From Colwellia sp. M166 (lineage in GTDB: Bacteria; Pseudomonadota; Gammaproteobacteria; Enterobacterales; Alteromonadaceae): a DNA stretch of 64,000 bases. The notes beneath the pieces are model-generated. The model worked only from the letters and a program-made list of their open reading frames with translations, was not told the DNA's origin and searched no databases. The stretch covers positions 248,001 to 312,000 of the forward strand of contig NZ_CP040755.1 of NCBI RefSeq assembly GCF_024585285.1, given 5' to 3'. A program made the translations under genes and the position numbers. Shown one piece after another: positions 33,965-44,159 of the stretch (position 1 is the first letter of the stretch; every line of letters begins with the position of its first letter).

Positions 33965-34121
33965 ATTTTATTTCCTCTAACTGTAGCTTTGCTAAATACC
34001 GTGCGGATTATTTTTTAAGCCAATTTAAATATATACATCAACAGTAGTTGTTGAATTTTATGGCCTTCGCGGTTAATCTCTTAGTTTATTTATTATCATG
34101 ATTGGATAATCACTCTCTCGT

Positions 34122-35330
34122 ATGGAAGTACTTGATATTAAAACTTTAGTGTTTATTTTTTTAACACTGAATGTCTTAGGCTTTTTAGCGTATATTTATA
34201 TGCGTTTTTCTATTTTACGTATTCCAGGTATGGGACTTTGGGCTGGAGCGCATCTTTCCATAGCTTTGTGCTTTTTGTTTGTCTTACTCAATATTAGCTC
34301 TGCAGAACCGCGTTTTTTATTACTTGTCATCGGTTTTATTATGTTGACCCATGTCATGTGGTTAAGCGCTTCTAGGTACTTTTTTAATAGAGATAGGCTA
34401 TCGCCATTCTTCGTTTTTTTACCTGCTTTGATTGTTATTCTTGTTGCTATTTCTAGTAGAGCGGCTGTCGCCTTGCAGTGGATTGAAGATGGCGCTTTAT
34501 TTCGTCTAAATTATACTATGATCTTTACAACCTGTGCATTTTATCAGCTGGCCATTGCTAAAGAGTTTATCAGTTATCGTTCACCACGATTAATCACATC
34601 CGTGTCCGTTGGTTATGCTTTTGCACTACTAGCGGTGTTATCTATTCTTAAAACGATCACTGTGCCAAATAGTTTGCCGCCACTTGTTGTAAGTTCAAGT
34701 GCTTATAGTATTACTACTTTTGTTATGATTGCTTTCATTCAAGTTATCTCCATGTTCGGTTTAGTGCTGATTTCTGCTGAGCGACTGCAGTATAAATTAA
34801 ATGCGCTTGCTCAGAGCGACCCATTGACCGGGCTACTTAATCGCCGTGGTTTTCAATTACTGTCAGAACAAGCGTTCAAACGCAGAAGGCAAGGTAAAAA
34901 TATTAGTATGCTGATGGCATTTGATCTAGATCATTTTAAAGCTATCAATGACACCTATGGTCATGCGACAGGTGATGAGACGTTAATCGCCTTTGCTAAT
35001 TGTTTGACGGAAAACACCCGAGCAGAAGATATTGTCTCAAGGGTCGGTGGCGAGGAATTTGTCGTATTATGTCTTGATGTTGACCGTATTGATGCCGAGA
35101 ATACCGCTAAGCGCGTCAGTGCATTTATGGCCGGCCTCACTATGGAGTCAAAGGCCGGGGAAAGTTTCTCTATTACGGTCAGTATTGGTCTTGTCATCAT
35201 TGAAGAAGAAAGCCCAGATCTTAGTTGTTATTTAGCGGCAGCTGATGACGCTTTATATGATGCTAAAGCGAAAGGGAGAAATAAAGTGGTTATGGTCGAT
35301 TCATCGTCAAACTTTAGCGTTGTAACATAA
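34122..35330 (+). CDS. Membrane-bound diguanylate cyclase (GGDEF)
   Basis: A 402-aa protein with six to seven transmembrane helices (about 8-220), then a GGDEF domain: DPLTGLLNRRGF, AFDLDHFKAINDTYGHATGD, and VGGEEF at the active site. An inhibitory RxxD site (RAED) stands five residues before GGEEF, so product inhibition is expected. It makes c-di-GMP while the nearby EAL protein would degrade it. It starts 157 bases after the MCP-like gene, so may have its own promoter. Confidence 0.92.
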   Translation: MEVLDIKTLVFIFLTLNVLGFLAYIYMRFSILRIPGMGLWAGAHLSIALCFLFVLLNISSAEPRFLLLVIGFIMLTHVMWLSASRYFFNRDRLSPFFVFLPALIVILVAISSRAAVALQWIEDGALFRLNYTMIFTTCAFYQLAIAKEFISYRSPRLITSVSVGYAFALLAVLSILKTITVPNSLPPLVVSSSAYSITTFVMIAFIQVISMFGLVLISAERLQYKLNALAQSDPLTGLLNRRGFQLLSEQAFKRRRQGKNISMLMAFDLDHFKAINDTYGHATGDETLIAFANCLTENTRAEDIVSRVGGEEFVVLCLDVDRIDAENTAKRVSAFMAGLTMESKAGESFSITVSIGLVIIEEESPDLSCYLAAADDALYDAKAKGRNKVVMVDSSSNFSVVT

Positions 35331-35710
35331 CAACAGCATGCTGAGATAATAGTTTACCAAAGTAAGCTAGCCTTTTGATTTGAATTTAACGACTGGCTTT
35401 AATCTGCTTTTATTTTGTTATTTTTATGATAAATATGCTGCAGTATCTTGTGTTTGCATTTTCAGGCAAGTACCATGGTGCGCGGCTGTATTTGGCGCTA
35501 TTGACAATAATTTACGTGTTTTAAATAAAAGAGATGATTCTGAGGGAACTTAGCTCAGATTCAGTAATCAAAACGACGTTATTGATGTATTGCTTGAACG
35601 TTAGACACACATTTCTTGGTGCTGTCATCATAACTAAAATGTTAATTATAAATAATCAACAAGCAAAATTAAATTTAGAAAGATTCAGATTTTTATCCTC
35701 GGGAGTGTTA
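35331..35710. other. Gap upstream of bamC with no dapA
   Basis: About 380 bases with no ORF that I can support. In most relatives dapA directly precedes bamC. Nothing here resembles DapA, so dapA is elsewhere or was lost when the signalling genes were inserted. Confidence 0.4.
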
Positions 35711-36797
35711 ATGAATCGCAAGATATTTTATTTTTCATTATTGAGTGTCGCTGTTGCTAGCTGCGGTACTGCAAATAATAAACAAGACGGTAGGCGATTT
35801 TGAATACGCGCACAAAAAAGAAGCAAAAGCGTTAAAAGTACCTGCGGGATTAGATAAACCGACCAATTTTGACACCTATTTTGTCAGTAATAAAATAAAT
35901 CATCAGGGCCCTGTTGGCGTTGATGTTGATGTACGTGCACCGTCACTTGTGCTACCGATTGCCGCATCTACTCGAACAGAGGGCAACTCAGCAGCCTCAA
36001 CCGTTTGGTTTGACCAAGTACTTGATGACAGTGATTTACAAGCTTTTGTGCTACAGGCATTAAAAGATCAGTTAGCGACAGCTGATGTTGAATTAAAGCA
36101 AGTTGATGATAGCGGTTTAGTGTTTGAATCTGATTGGTTCAACAATGAAACCGAAGACGGCTCTTGGCTCTTTAAGTCAATAGCAAGCTCTGAGAGTATT
36201 CGCTATCGCTATAGCTTTGAAAGCAAGCCTCATGGTCGAAGTGTTGCGTTAACTGTTGAGCTTATTGATTACCTTAAAACGGATAAAGCAGGTGGTAGCA
36301 AGCGCATAGATATTATTGATCAACAGCGTGCTGAAATGAACATGCTTAATGAAGTGATAGGACAAGTTGATTATCAATATCGGTTAAAACAGCAAGAAAA
36401 TCGTTTAATGCGTGCCAATCAGAAGTTCGTTAGTTTAGGTGAAAATAGTGTCGGTGAAGCGGCATATGTTATTGAGATAGCTGTTGATTTATTATGGTCT
36501 AATTTGCCACTATTCTTTGAAGATCATGGTTTTATAATCACAGATCTGAATGAAACCACTAAAATTTATTATGTTGATTATCTCCAACCTGAATTTAGCC
36601 TTTGGGACCGAATTTGGGGAGATACTTTACCCGTTGTAGATCTACCTAATGGTAAGTACCAGTTTAAGTTAGAAGGCAAGGCTGAAAAATCTACCGTTAC
36701 ATTATATGATGAGCAAGGCACAGCACTATCTGCTCAAGCATTAGAGAAAACATTTAATGTCATGGAATCCGGTTTATCATTTAAAGACGCTTTCTAA
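35711..36797 (+). pseudogene. bamC: bamC (nlpB) with a one-base frameshift near the lipid attachment site
   Basis: The first 30 codons from ATG 35711 make a lipoprotein signal (MNRKIFYFSLLSVAVASCGT, Cys18) and stop at TGA. The remaining protein (about 325 aa) continues in another frame from VGDFEYAHKKEAKALKVPAG and has both BamC helix-grip domains. Removing one G in the stretch GACGG near 35790 restores KQDVGDFEYAH. BamC is an accessory lipoprotein of the outer-membrane protein assembly complex and dispensable in E. coli. A true mutation or a sequencing/assembly error are equally possible; the rest of the gene looks under selection. Confidence 0.85.
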
Positions 36798-36820
36798 AGC
36801 TCGTTAAGTTTGCTGTTAAT

Positions 36821-36847
36821 AAAAAACTCCGTTAATCGGAGTTTTTT
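36821..36847. terminator. Bidirectional terminator between bamC and the DUF2897 gene
   Basis: AAAAAACTCCG and CGGAGTTTTTT pair perfectly (11 bases) with loop TTAAT. The stop codon of the minus-strand small gene is in the loop, so the terminator overlaps its coding end. Confidence 0.9.
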
Positions 36848-37062
36848 GCTTTATGGTTAGTATCAGAGGGGGTAGAAAAGCTTGGCATTTTATGTGCAGA
36901 CTTTTGTGTTCGTGGCAAGGTTTCTTTTAAATCATTCAGACCCTTCTTACGTAAAGGGGTTTTAGCACTTTTTTGAAAGGTACTTAAGTTGCCAATCAAA
37001 ATAACTAAAGCAATGATCACGATAGTTGGGGCAACCCAGCTTTCAGTTAGTATGCTGGTCAT
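36832..37062 (-). CDS. DUF2897-like small membrane protein
   Basis: A 76-aa protein with one N-terminal transmembrane helix (VAPTIVIIALVILIGNLSTF), followed by a Lys-rich region with KSAKTPLRKKGLNDLKETLP. The helix plus the basic P-x-x-K-x-L motif fits DUF2897. Function unknown. It stands between bamC and the M15 peptidase gene, its stop codon lying inside the terminator loop. Confidence 0.7.
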   Translation of the reverse strand: MTSILTESWVAPTIVIIALVILIGNLSTFQKSAKTPLRKKGLNDLKETLPRTQKSAHKMPSFSTPSDTNHKAKNSD

Positions 37063-37111
37063 ATATTATCGCTCCGATAAATGGTCTTCATATGTATTTC
37101 TCACCAAGTGA

Positions 37112-37798
37112 TTAGGTGTTGGCTATATTAACAATATAACGCTGATAGAGTTCAGGTAATATTGCCATTAATTGTGTTTTACCTTGAATATCGCAATTGG
37201 CTAACGTTTTTGCCAATAGAGCTTGGCTATATGCCTGCTGATAGTGTTGAGATAAGGGCAAATATGAAAGGTGCCAAGGCTCTTGAGCTACACCACCGCG
37301 AAATTTATCATAAGGTAAAAAGAAACCAAAGCGTTGCGCATGTTTAGCTAACCAAAGAGTTAACGGATAAAAATGCCCCGATGCTTGGTATTCCCAAGGC
37401 TCTAATGCTAAAGATTGCCCTGTTGGTAGTAAATTTTTTGCATAAACGTCAATGTCACAACCCCAATGATGACGACTAGCGCCAGGCAGCGCAGAGAATA
37501 GCATAATAGCGTGTATCTTTTCATCGATACTCAGTTGTTCAAGAGCAACCGTTTGGTTACTGGCATCTTTTATTGGTGTTTGACCTGAAAACTTATTTTG
37601 CCAAATGGCTAATTGACGTTCAAAGCTACGAAAACCACTGGCAATCGTTAATTCTATGCCAGCAAGTTTTGCCTCAGCTTGCAGTTTACTAAAGCCAGCT
37701 ACCATCTCATGATGAATACCAATATTTGCACTTAGCCAATGTATATGCTGTGCAGTTTGTCCGGTTAACATTAACTCGAGCTCGCTCATATTACCCAT
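37112..37798 (-). CDS. M15-family D-alanyl-D-alanine carboxypeptidase-like protein
   Basis: A 228-aa VanY/LdcB-type zinc peptidase: [25 protein letters not shown] (Zn His and Asp) and [12 protein letters not shown] (catalytic and Zn His). There is no evident signal peptide, which is odd for a peptidoglycan enzyme; many homologues next to dapE also lack one. Its 5' end overlaps dapE by 8 bases, implying co-translation. The start may alternatively be the Met three codons later. Substrate probably cell-wall peptides. Confidence 0.85.
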   Translation of the reverse strand: MGNMSELELMLTGQTAQHIHWLSANIGIHHEMVAGFSKLQAEAKLAGIELTIASGFRSFERQLAIWQNKFSGQTPIKDASNQTVALEQLSIDEKIHAIMLFSALPGASRHHWGCDIDVYAKNLLPTGQSLALEPWEYQASGHFYPLTLWLAKHAQRFGFFLPYDKFRGGVAQEPWHLSYLPLSQHYQQAYSQALLAKTLANCDIQGKTQLMAILPELYQRYIVNIANT

Positions 37799-38939
37799 GA
37801 TTGGCTAGCACATTAACCAAAGTGTGATAGTAAACATCGGTAAGTTTTATAAGATCAGGCACTGAAACAGACTCGTTCACTTGATGAATAGTGGCATTAC
37901 ATGGGCCAAGCTCAATAACTTGGGCCCCGGTTGGGGCAATAAAGCGTCCGTCCGAGGTGCCGCCACTAGTAGAAAGTTCAGGACTGATCTGACAACAGGT
38001 TTCAATCGCCTGTACAACCGAGTCAACCAGTGTGCTTGGCTCAGTAATAAAAGGTTGGCCGTTAAATACCCAGTTTATTTCAAAGTCTAATTGATGTTGA
38101 GTTAATAAAGCTTCTACTTTATCAACAATCATCTCTGCAGTTAATTCAGTACTATAACGTAAGTTAAATAAGGCTGTTAAATGGCCTGGTACAACATTGG
38201 TAGCACCGGTACCCGATTGAATATTTGACAGTTGAAAACTGGTCGGAGGAAAATACTCATTACCATTATCCCAATGCATTTGGCTTAATTCAGCTAAGAC
38301 AGGCATAGCCAGATGAATGGGGTTGATCACGTGCTCAGGGTAAGCAACATGACCTTGTTTACCGTGAATGTGTAGCTCAGCAGATATTGAACCACGGCGA
38401 CCATTTTTAACCACATCACCTAATTGCTTGCTACTTGATGGTTCACCAACAATACAATAAGTAATTTTTTCATTTCGCGCTTCAAGGGTATCAATAACCC
38501 GTGTGGTGCCATTAATAAAAGGGCCTTCTTCATCGCTGGTGATTAAAAATGCAATAGAGCCTTGGTGATCGGGGTGGTCAGTAATGAAACGTTCAGTGGC
38601 AACGATCATCGCTGCTAAACTGCCTTTCATATCTGCAGCCCCACGACCATAAAGCATATTATCGATAATAACGGGCTCAAAAGGTGGAGTATGCCAAAGC
38701 TCTAAATTGCCAGCGGGTACAACATCCGTATGACCAGCAAAGCAGAAAACCGGTCCTGATGCGCCTTTTCTTGACCATAAATTAGTGGTGTCTTCAAACA
38801 GCATACTCTCATTATTAAAGCCCAATTTAGCTAATCTTTCAGCCATTAACTGCTGACAGCCAAAATCTTCAGGGGTGACTGATGGGCGCTCAATAAGCGC
38901 TTGTGCTAATGAAACTGTGCTGTTGCTGTGCTTTTGCAT
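37791..38939 (-). CDS. dapE: Succinyl-diaminopimelate desuccinylase
   Basis: A 382-aa M20-family enzyme. Metal ligands and catalytic residues are seen in [36 protein letters not shown], and the late GTSDGRFI with [11 protein letters not shown]. It makes L,L-diaminopimelate for lysine and peptidoglycan. Length matches DapE (about 375 aa). The unit here is ACT gene, yffB-like gene, dapE, M15 peptidase, all on the minus strand. Confidence 0.95.
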   Translation of the reverse strand: MQKHSNSTVSLAQALIERPSVTPEDFGCQQLMAERLAKLGFNNESMLFEDTTNLWSRKGASGPVFCFAGHTDVVPAGNLELWHTPPFEPVIIDNMLYGRGAADMKGSLAAMIVATERFITDHPDHQGSIAFLITSDEEGPFINGTTRVIDTLEARNEKITYCIVGEPSSSKQLGDVVKNGRRGSISAELHIHGKQGHVAYPEHVINPIHLAMPVLAELSQMHWDNGNEYFPPTSFQLSNIQSGTGATNVVPGHLTALFNLRYSTELTAEMIVDKVEALLTQHQLDFEINWVFNGQPFITEPSTLVDSVVQAIETCCQISPELSTSGGTSDGRFIAPTGAQVIELGPCNATIHQVNESVSVPDLIKLTDVYYHTLVNVLANHG

Positions 38940-38953
38940 AATGTCACTAACCT

Positions 38954-39298
38954 CTAAATAAATGCTTGTTGATATTGGCTATCTTTAAAACCAACTAAAA
39001 GTGCTTGGTTATGTTTTAGTAAAGGGCGTTTTATTAACGTCGGTTGCGCGAGAATAATTTCAGTTATAACCTCGTCAGTCAGGTTGCTTTTAATTTCATC
39101 TGATAAGTTTCTAAATGTCGTGCTGCGCTTATTTAACAGTGCGCTTAGGTCGGTAAAGGTCAGCAACTCTTGTAATAGTTCTGCACTGAAGCCATCGCTA
39201 CGAAAGTCGTGAAATTGATAAGGGATATTTGCTTGTTCTAACCATTTTTTGGCTTTTTTTACGCTATCGCAATTTTTTATGCCATAAAGTATTGTCAT
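38954..39298 (-). CDS. yffB: ArsC/Spx-family protein (YffB type)
   Basis: A 114-aa thioredoxin-like protein with [16 protein letters not shown] (Cys10), FHDFRSDG, then RSTTFRNL and IKRPLL. This is the YffB/Spx branch that commonly precedes dapE. It may reduce glutathione-linked substrates; physiological role is not settled. It begins 14 bases after the ACT-domain gene's stop. Confidence 0.88.
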   Translation of the reverse strand: MTILYGIKNCDSVKKAKKWLEQANIPYQFHDFRSDGFSAELLQELLTFTDLSALLNKRSTTFRNLSDEIKSNLTDEVITEIILAQPTLIKRPLLKHNQALLVGFKDSQYQQAFI

Positions 39299-39311
39299 GA
39301 TATTTCCTGAA

Positions 39312-39692
39312 TTAGATCACTTGATAGTTTTGTTTTATAAGGGCAGCTTTAGCCGCTTCAAATTTATCTGATTTTACGAGAATGTAGTCAGTATCGAAGG
39401 TTGAAATGGCAAAAATACTAATTTTTTCATTCGCCAAAACCGTTGATATATTTGACATGATGCCGGTTAAACTAAAATCCAATGGCCTGACAACTTCAAA
39501 TGCCTGCCAACCAAGCTCAACTTCTTCACTGTCAATTTCAATATGCTCTGGAATGACGATTGAGATCTCATCATAAGTTTTTGCCAAGAAAAATATTGGC
39601 GCATTAAAAACAACATCGGGAATTGAGCTTTCACGGCGTAAACTATGAATAGCAAATGTTTCAGATAAGCGACGTAAAGTTAAATGACTCAT
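39312..39692 (-). CDS. ACT-domain protein
   Basis: A 126-aa protein with two ACT-like halves: the second, RPLDFSLTGIMSNISTVLAN and SIFAISTFDTDYILVKSDKF, is clear and matches the ACT_7 type seen in CASTOR-like amino-acid sensors. The first half (FAIHSLRRESSIPDV) is degenerate. It may sense an amino acid. First gene of the dapE unit. Confidence 0.8.
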   Translation of the reverse strand: MSHLTLRRLSETFAIHSLRRESSIPDVVFNAPIFFLAKTYDEISIVIPEHIEIDSEEVELGWQAFEVVRPLDFSLTGIMSNISTVLANEKISIFAISTFDTDYILVKSDKFEAAKAALIKQNYQVI

Positions 39693-40085
39693 AAATCAAT
39701 TTTGTTTAGGTAGTTTGTTAATACTATAGCGGTTAATAGCAGGGAACTCTAGAGGCTATAGTATTGATGGTTTGATTTTTGTAATGAATTATTTTTATAA
39801 ACAACACTGGTTAACCTGTGTTTAGTCGCTATTAGGGGAGTTATTGCTATGAAGTGAGTGTATTTGTAGTTCTATTGAGCTATATAAAGCCAATTTAAGC
39901 CACTAATTATAATATTAGCTTTAAATGATATCCACATAAGCTGTGGATATCATTGTGTGCAACTATTGTTTAACTACTCAATCTTATGTTTTATATGAAT
40001 TTAATTAGTTGGTTAAAAAATATCAGGTAATCTTGTTAAGTTAAGATTTAAGATAAGTTAGCAAAATCTTGTACTAATGAATAAA
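39693..40085. other. Intergenic region with a perfect hairpin
   Basis: No gene. TGATATCCACA at 39926-39936 and TGTGGATATCA at 39942-39952 form a perfect 11-base stem with loop TAAGC. There is no T-run. The region also carries the promoter of the ACT-yffB-dapE unit. Confidence 0.5.
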
Positions 40086-40127
40086 GCAGCTAAAGATCTA
40101 GTTATTTCTACTATAGATCTTAGCTGC
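40086..40127 (-). terminator. Hairpin after pta
   Basis: GCAGCTAAAGATCTA pairs with TAGATCTTAGCTGC apart from one bulged A. It is 23 bases past the pta stop; a short T-rich tract follows on the minus strand. Confidence 0.65.
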
Positions 40128-40149
40128 AAGCATTTTTTTCGTTATAAGA

Positions 40150-42261
40150 CTACAATTGTGCTTGAATTGCAGTCAATGCAATGGTGTAAACAATATCATC
40201 AACTAAAGCGCCACGGGATAAATCGTTAACCGGTTTTCTCATTCCTTGTAACATTGGGCCAATACTGACTAAATCTGCTGAACGTTGTACGGCTTTATAA
40301 GTGGTATTACCGGTGTTAAGATCTGGAAAAATAAAGACATTAGCTTGGCCAGCAACCGGACTATTTGGGGCTTTTTTGCGAGCAACATTTTCCATAATAG
40401 CGGCATCATATTGCAGAGGTCCGTCAATAATGAGATCTGGACGTTTTTCTTGAGCAATTTTTGTAGCGGCAGCCACTTTTTCAACATCAGCACCAAAACC
40501 TGATGTACCTGTGCTATAGCTGATCATGGCCACTTTCGGTTTAATACCGAATTGTATTGCTGAATCAGCTGATTGAATGGCGATATCGGCCAATTGCTCA
40601 GCGTTCGGCTCTGGGTTGATAGCACAATCGCCATAGATAAGTACTTGGTCGGGGAGCAACATAAAGAAAATCGATGAAACCAGTGAGCTACCTTCGGCGG
40701 TTTTAATTAATTGTAATGCCGGTCGAATAGTATTGGCTGTGGTACTCACTGCACCAGATACTAAGCCGTCAACTTGACCAAGTTGTAACATCATGGTCGC
40801 TAGTACGACATTATCTTGTAATTCTTGTTTGGCAACTACTTCGGTCAAGCCTTTGGCCTTACGTAGCTCAACCATGGGCGCGATATAATTATCACGAATA
40901 TTTTCAGGATCGGTAATTAATAAACCTGTTGGTAGATTAATCCCTTGCTGCTCCGCAATACGTAAAATGGTTTCCCTATCACCGATTAATTGACAGCGAG
41001 CAATATTACGCTCAACACAAATAGCAGCAGCTTTAATGGTACGTATATCTGTACCTTCTGGCAATACGATAAGCTTATTGGCGTGACGAGCTAGTTCGGT
41101 GAGTTTGTGTCTAAAGGCAGGTGGCGACATTTTATCGCTAATAGTGGCCTTGTTACTGAGTTGTGTTAACCAATCCTCAGCAAGATTATCGGCAACAAAC
41201 TCTTTTACTTTTTCTTGTCGTTGTAAATCATCTTCAGGAATATCAGGGTTGAAATTCATTAAATATCGTGAGGTTTGCCAAGTATCCCAAGGTACTGAAA
41301 GCACCGGTAAGCCGGCATCAAGTGCTTGTTGGCATAGGCTAAGAATTTCTTTATTAGGCACATAGCCATTGGTCAGTACCAGTGCTGAAACTTTTGTACC
41401 ATTGAGTGCCGACAGGCAGGTAGCAATAATGATATCGGTCCGATCGCCTGGCGTGACAATTAAACGACTGGGTTGTAAGTGGCTCATTAAATTATCGACA
41501 CTACGGGCACAAAAACTGATACTGCGAATACGACGGTGCGCCATATCGCCACTATTAATAATGTCGGCGTTGAGGTAGCTGGCAACGTCGAGCACTCTTG
41601 GCGCGATCAGATCCATTTCCCACGGTACGGTACCTAATAATTCAAAGTGACGATTTTTAAATATCGACAAGTTAATTAATGGTGCAAGATCTAAGTGCTG
41701 GTTAAATTCATGCTCACGGGGCAATAAACCAAATTCGTCTTTATCAGGCGAGTTGATTTTATTGATGATACAGCCGATTAATTTCGAGTTTTTAATACCA
41801 CCAAATGTTTCAGCACTCATTTCTATGCGATCTTCAAATTCTTCTACTGAGTCATTGTCTTGTGCGGCAACTAACACTATTTCAGCAGAAAGTGCTCGAG
41901 CAACATCGCGGTTAACTCTTCCGGCATAGGGCTGACGTGTTGTTGGGATCAAACCTTCAATAATCACCACATCATGCGCTTTGTCTATAGCATTAAATTT
42001 TTCTACAATTTGTTCTAATACAATGTCGTTACGTCCATCGCCCATTTGCTGTTCAACATAAGAAAGGGCAATGGAGCCTGATGCTTCAATGTCAACTAAC
42101 TGACTGTTGTTTTTTGCTCTAGCGTTACGTGATGGTTGTGATATCGGTTTAAAGTGGCCAACATTAATACCTTGTTGTTGGCAGGCATGAATTAAGCCTA
42201 AAGTTACACTACTGAGCCCAACACCAAAACCGGCAGGTATTAACATAATACGATGTGCCAT
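40150..42261 (-). CDS. pta: Phosphate acetyltransferase
   Basis: A 703-aa long-form Pta. It has an N-terminal P-loop-like cobyric-type domain (LIPAGFGVGLSSVTLGLIHA), a central DRTGG domain (about 215-330) and the C-terminal transferase (about 375-700) with KLIVLPEGTDIRT, DGLVSGAVSTTANTIRPALQ and SYSTGTSGFGADVEKV. It converts acetyl-CoA to acetyl phosphate. ackA ends 2 bases before it, so ackA-pta form an operon as in other gammaproteobacteria. Confidence 0.96.
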   Translation of the reverse strand: MAHRIMLIPAGFGVGLSSVTLGLIHACQQQGINVGHFKPISQPSRNARAKNNSQLVDIEASGSIALSYVEQQMGDGRNDIVLEQIVEKFNAIDKAHDVVIIEGLIPTTRQPYAGRVNRDVARALSAEIVLVAAQDNDSVEEFEDRIEMSAETFGGIKNSKLIGCIINKINSPDKDEFGLLPREHEFNQHLDLAPLINLSIFKNRHFELLGTVPWEMDLIAPRVLDVASYLNADIINSGDMAHRRIRSISFCARSVDNLMSHLQPSRLIVTPGDRTDIIIATCLSALNGTKVSALVLTNGYVPNKEILSLCQQALDAGLPVLSVPWDTWQTSRYLMNFNPDIPEDDLQRQEKVKEFVADNLAEDWLTQLSNKATISDKMSPPAFRHKLTELARHANKLIVLPEGTDIRTIKAAAICVERNIARCQLIGDRETILRIAEQQGINLPTGLLITDPENIRDNYIAPMVELRKAKGLTEVVAKQELQDNVVLATMMLQLGQVDGLVSGAVSTTANTIRPALQLIKTAEGSSLVSSIFFMLLPDQVLIYGDCAINPEPNAEQLADIAIQSADSAIQFGIKPKVAMISYSTGTSGFGADVEKVAAATKIAQEKRPDLIIDGPLQYDAAIMENVARKKAPNSPVAGQANVFIFPDLNTGNTTYKAVQRSADLVSIGPMLQGMRKPVNDLSRGALVDDIVYTIALTAIQAQL

Positions 42262-42263
42262 GA

Positions 42264-43466
42264 TTAAGACTCCTGATTAAGTAATTGAAAAGTTTGTTCA
42301 GCAATAACCCATTCTTCATTGGTGGCGATGACCCATGCTGAACGAGAGCCTTCACTGCTGATAAGTCCTGATTTGCCAAAGCGCATGGCTAAGTTGGCCT
42401 CGTCATCGACTGTAAAGTTTAATAGACTCAATTGAGCGAGAATTTTTTCTCGGATAATATCAGAGTTTTCGCCAATACCGCCGGTGAAAATAATACCATC
42501 AAGTACAGTTAAACTGGCTGTGAATGAGGCGATAGCTTTGGCAATACGATAGCAAAACACCTCAAGTGCCAATGCTGCTTGTACGTTGTGATCTTCAATG
42601 TAAGCGGTTTCTATAGTACGACAATCGTTACTTATGCCTGACACACCAAGTAAGCCACTTTGTTTATTTAGCATATTATCAACATCTTGCACACTGTAAT
42701 TCAATTGATTAATCAAATGAAAAATAATACCGGGGTCGATGTCGCCGCTACGTGTTCCCATCATAACGCCTTCTAAAGGTGTCATGCCTAAACTGGTATC
42801 AACACTTTTACCATCTTTGATTGCCGCTATGCTGCAACCATTGCCCAAATGGGCACTAATAAAGCTGCACTGCGCTAAGGGTTTGTTGAGAATGTTGGCG
42901 GCTTGTTGAGCAACAAAATAATGGCTGGTGCCATGAAAACCATAGCGTCGGATGCCATGTTGCTTATATAAAGCATAAGGAATGCCATAAATATAAGCTT
43001 TTTCTGGCATCGTTTGATGAAAAGCGGTATCGAATATAGCCACTTGTTTTAATGTTGGAAATGCAGCTTCAGCGGCAATGATACCAGTTAAATTAGCCGG
43101 GTTATGTAAAGGAGCTAAGCGTGCCAATTTCTCGATTGCTGTTTTGACATCATCATTAATTAGCGTCGGTTGGCAATAATTTTCTCCGCCATGAACCACA
43201 CGGTGACCAATGGCAGTGATGCAATCGATTAAGTGCAATTGTTTGAGGTGTTCAACTAAGCACAATACGGCACTTTGATGATCAAAGGGAACGGGAATAA
43301 GATGTTGCTCTTTTTCGCCGTTGTATTTAATTTTGATGATAGCTTGTTCAGATAATAATCGCTCTGCTAATCCCGATAATAATGTTGCGCCATTTTTTGG
43401 GTTGATTAGGGAAAATTTTAACGATGAACTACCGCAATTTAAAACTAAAATAAAATTATTATTCAT
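42264..43466 (-). CDS. ackA: Acetate kinase
   Basis: A 400-aa protein with the acetokinase family signatures: LVLNCGSSSLKFSL at the N-terminus, HRVVHGGE, FDTAFHQTMPEKAYIYGIP, YGFHGTSH, AHLGNGCSIAAI, and FTGGIGENS. It makes ATP and acetate from acetyl phosphate. First gene of the ackA-pta unit and divergent from yfbV. Confidence 0.96.
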   Translation of the reverse strand: MNNNFILVLNCGSSSLKFSLINPKNGATLLSGLAERLLSEQAIIKIKYNGEKEQHLIPVPFDHQSAVLCLVEHLKQLHLIDCITAIGHRVVHGGENYCQPTLINDDVKTAIEKLARLAPLHNPANLTGIIAAEAAFPTLKQVAIFDTAFHQTMPEKAYIYGIPYALYKQHGIRRYGFHGTSHYFVAQQAANILNKPLAQCSFISAHLGNGCSIAAIKDGKSVDTSLGMTPLEGVMMGTRSGDIDPGIIFHLINQLNYSVQDVDNMLNKQSGLLGVSGISNDCRTIETAYIEDHNVQAALALEVFCYRIAKAIASFTASLTVLDGIIFTGGIGENSDIIREKILAQLSLLNFTVDDEANLAMRFGKSGLISSEGSRSAWVIATNEEWVIAEQTFQLLNQES

Positions 43467-43636
43467 AATTAACCAAGCGCCATTTCTACAATATTTTAAT
43501 GAGGTTTATTATAGTGCCATAAATTATGAAAAATGTTGATGTTATACAATAAAATGTTATTAAACGAGTTTTTACCGTACTAAAGGCTACAACTTTGTAC
43601 TATCTTTTAATGAAACCTTGTTGTAGTGTGTGCTCT

Positions 43637-44068
43637 ATGAAGCTATCAGTATTAGAAATTATATCGCTTGGCCGAAAGTACATGAACTTATGGCCAGAAC
43701 GCGCAGAACTCAATGAATATTTTGCTGAATATCGCGTGGTTAAATTTAGTCGCTTGGTATGTAAAGTTATTCCAGGGTTAGCGTTGTTCTGTCTGATTAT
43801 GCAGCTCTACTTCGGCTCAATGCTTGTGTTGCCGCAAGCATTATTATACAGCTTGTTTTTATTAAGCTTTCCACTACAAGCGTTGATCTTTATGGGCATT
43901 AAAGCCGATAAATTTTTACCTCCAACATTGGCAAGTTGGTACAAAGAAAGTGTTGCCCGTGTTAATCAAAGTGGTGGTGATATTAAGTTATCAACCCAAC
44001 GTCCACGTTACCTCGATCTAGCGCAGTTATTAAACTTAACCTTTAATAACCGTTACAGCTCTCAATAA
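43637..44068 (+). CDS. yfbV: YfbV (UPF0208) inner-membrane protein
   Basis: ATG 43637 is chosen because the family starts near here (MKLSVLEIISLGRKYMNLWP); an upstream in-frame start would add 14 residues of no similarity. The product has 143 residues and two hydrophobic segments (VCKVIPGLALFCLIMQLYFG and ALLYSLFLLSFPLQALIFMG), and the motifs GRKYMxxWP and LPPxLxxWY. E. coli YfbV sits beside ackA, as here, and affects chromosome terminus positioning. The Shine-Dalgarno sequence is weak. Confidence 0.85.
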   Translation: MKLSVLEIISLGRKYMNLWPERAELNEYFAEYRVVKFSRLVCKVIPGLALFCLIMQLYFGSMLVLPQALLYSLFLLSFPLQALIFMGIKADKFLPPTLASWYKESVARVNQSGGDIKLSTQRPRYLDLAQLLNLTFNNRYSSQ

Positions 44069-44069
44069 A

Positions 44070-44096
44070 CCGGCCCGATAAACTGATTCAGGCCGG
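44070..44096 (+). terminator. GC-rich hairpin after yfbV
   Basis: CCGGCC and GGCCGG pair across a 15-base loop directly after the yfbV stop. No T-run follows, so this is only a weak terminator candidate. Confidence 0.35.
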
Positions 44097-44159
44097 CACT
44101 ATTTCTGACAATGCTTGGGGTTTCTAAGCAATTATGTTCTAAAAGTGCGTGACTTTCTC

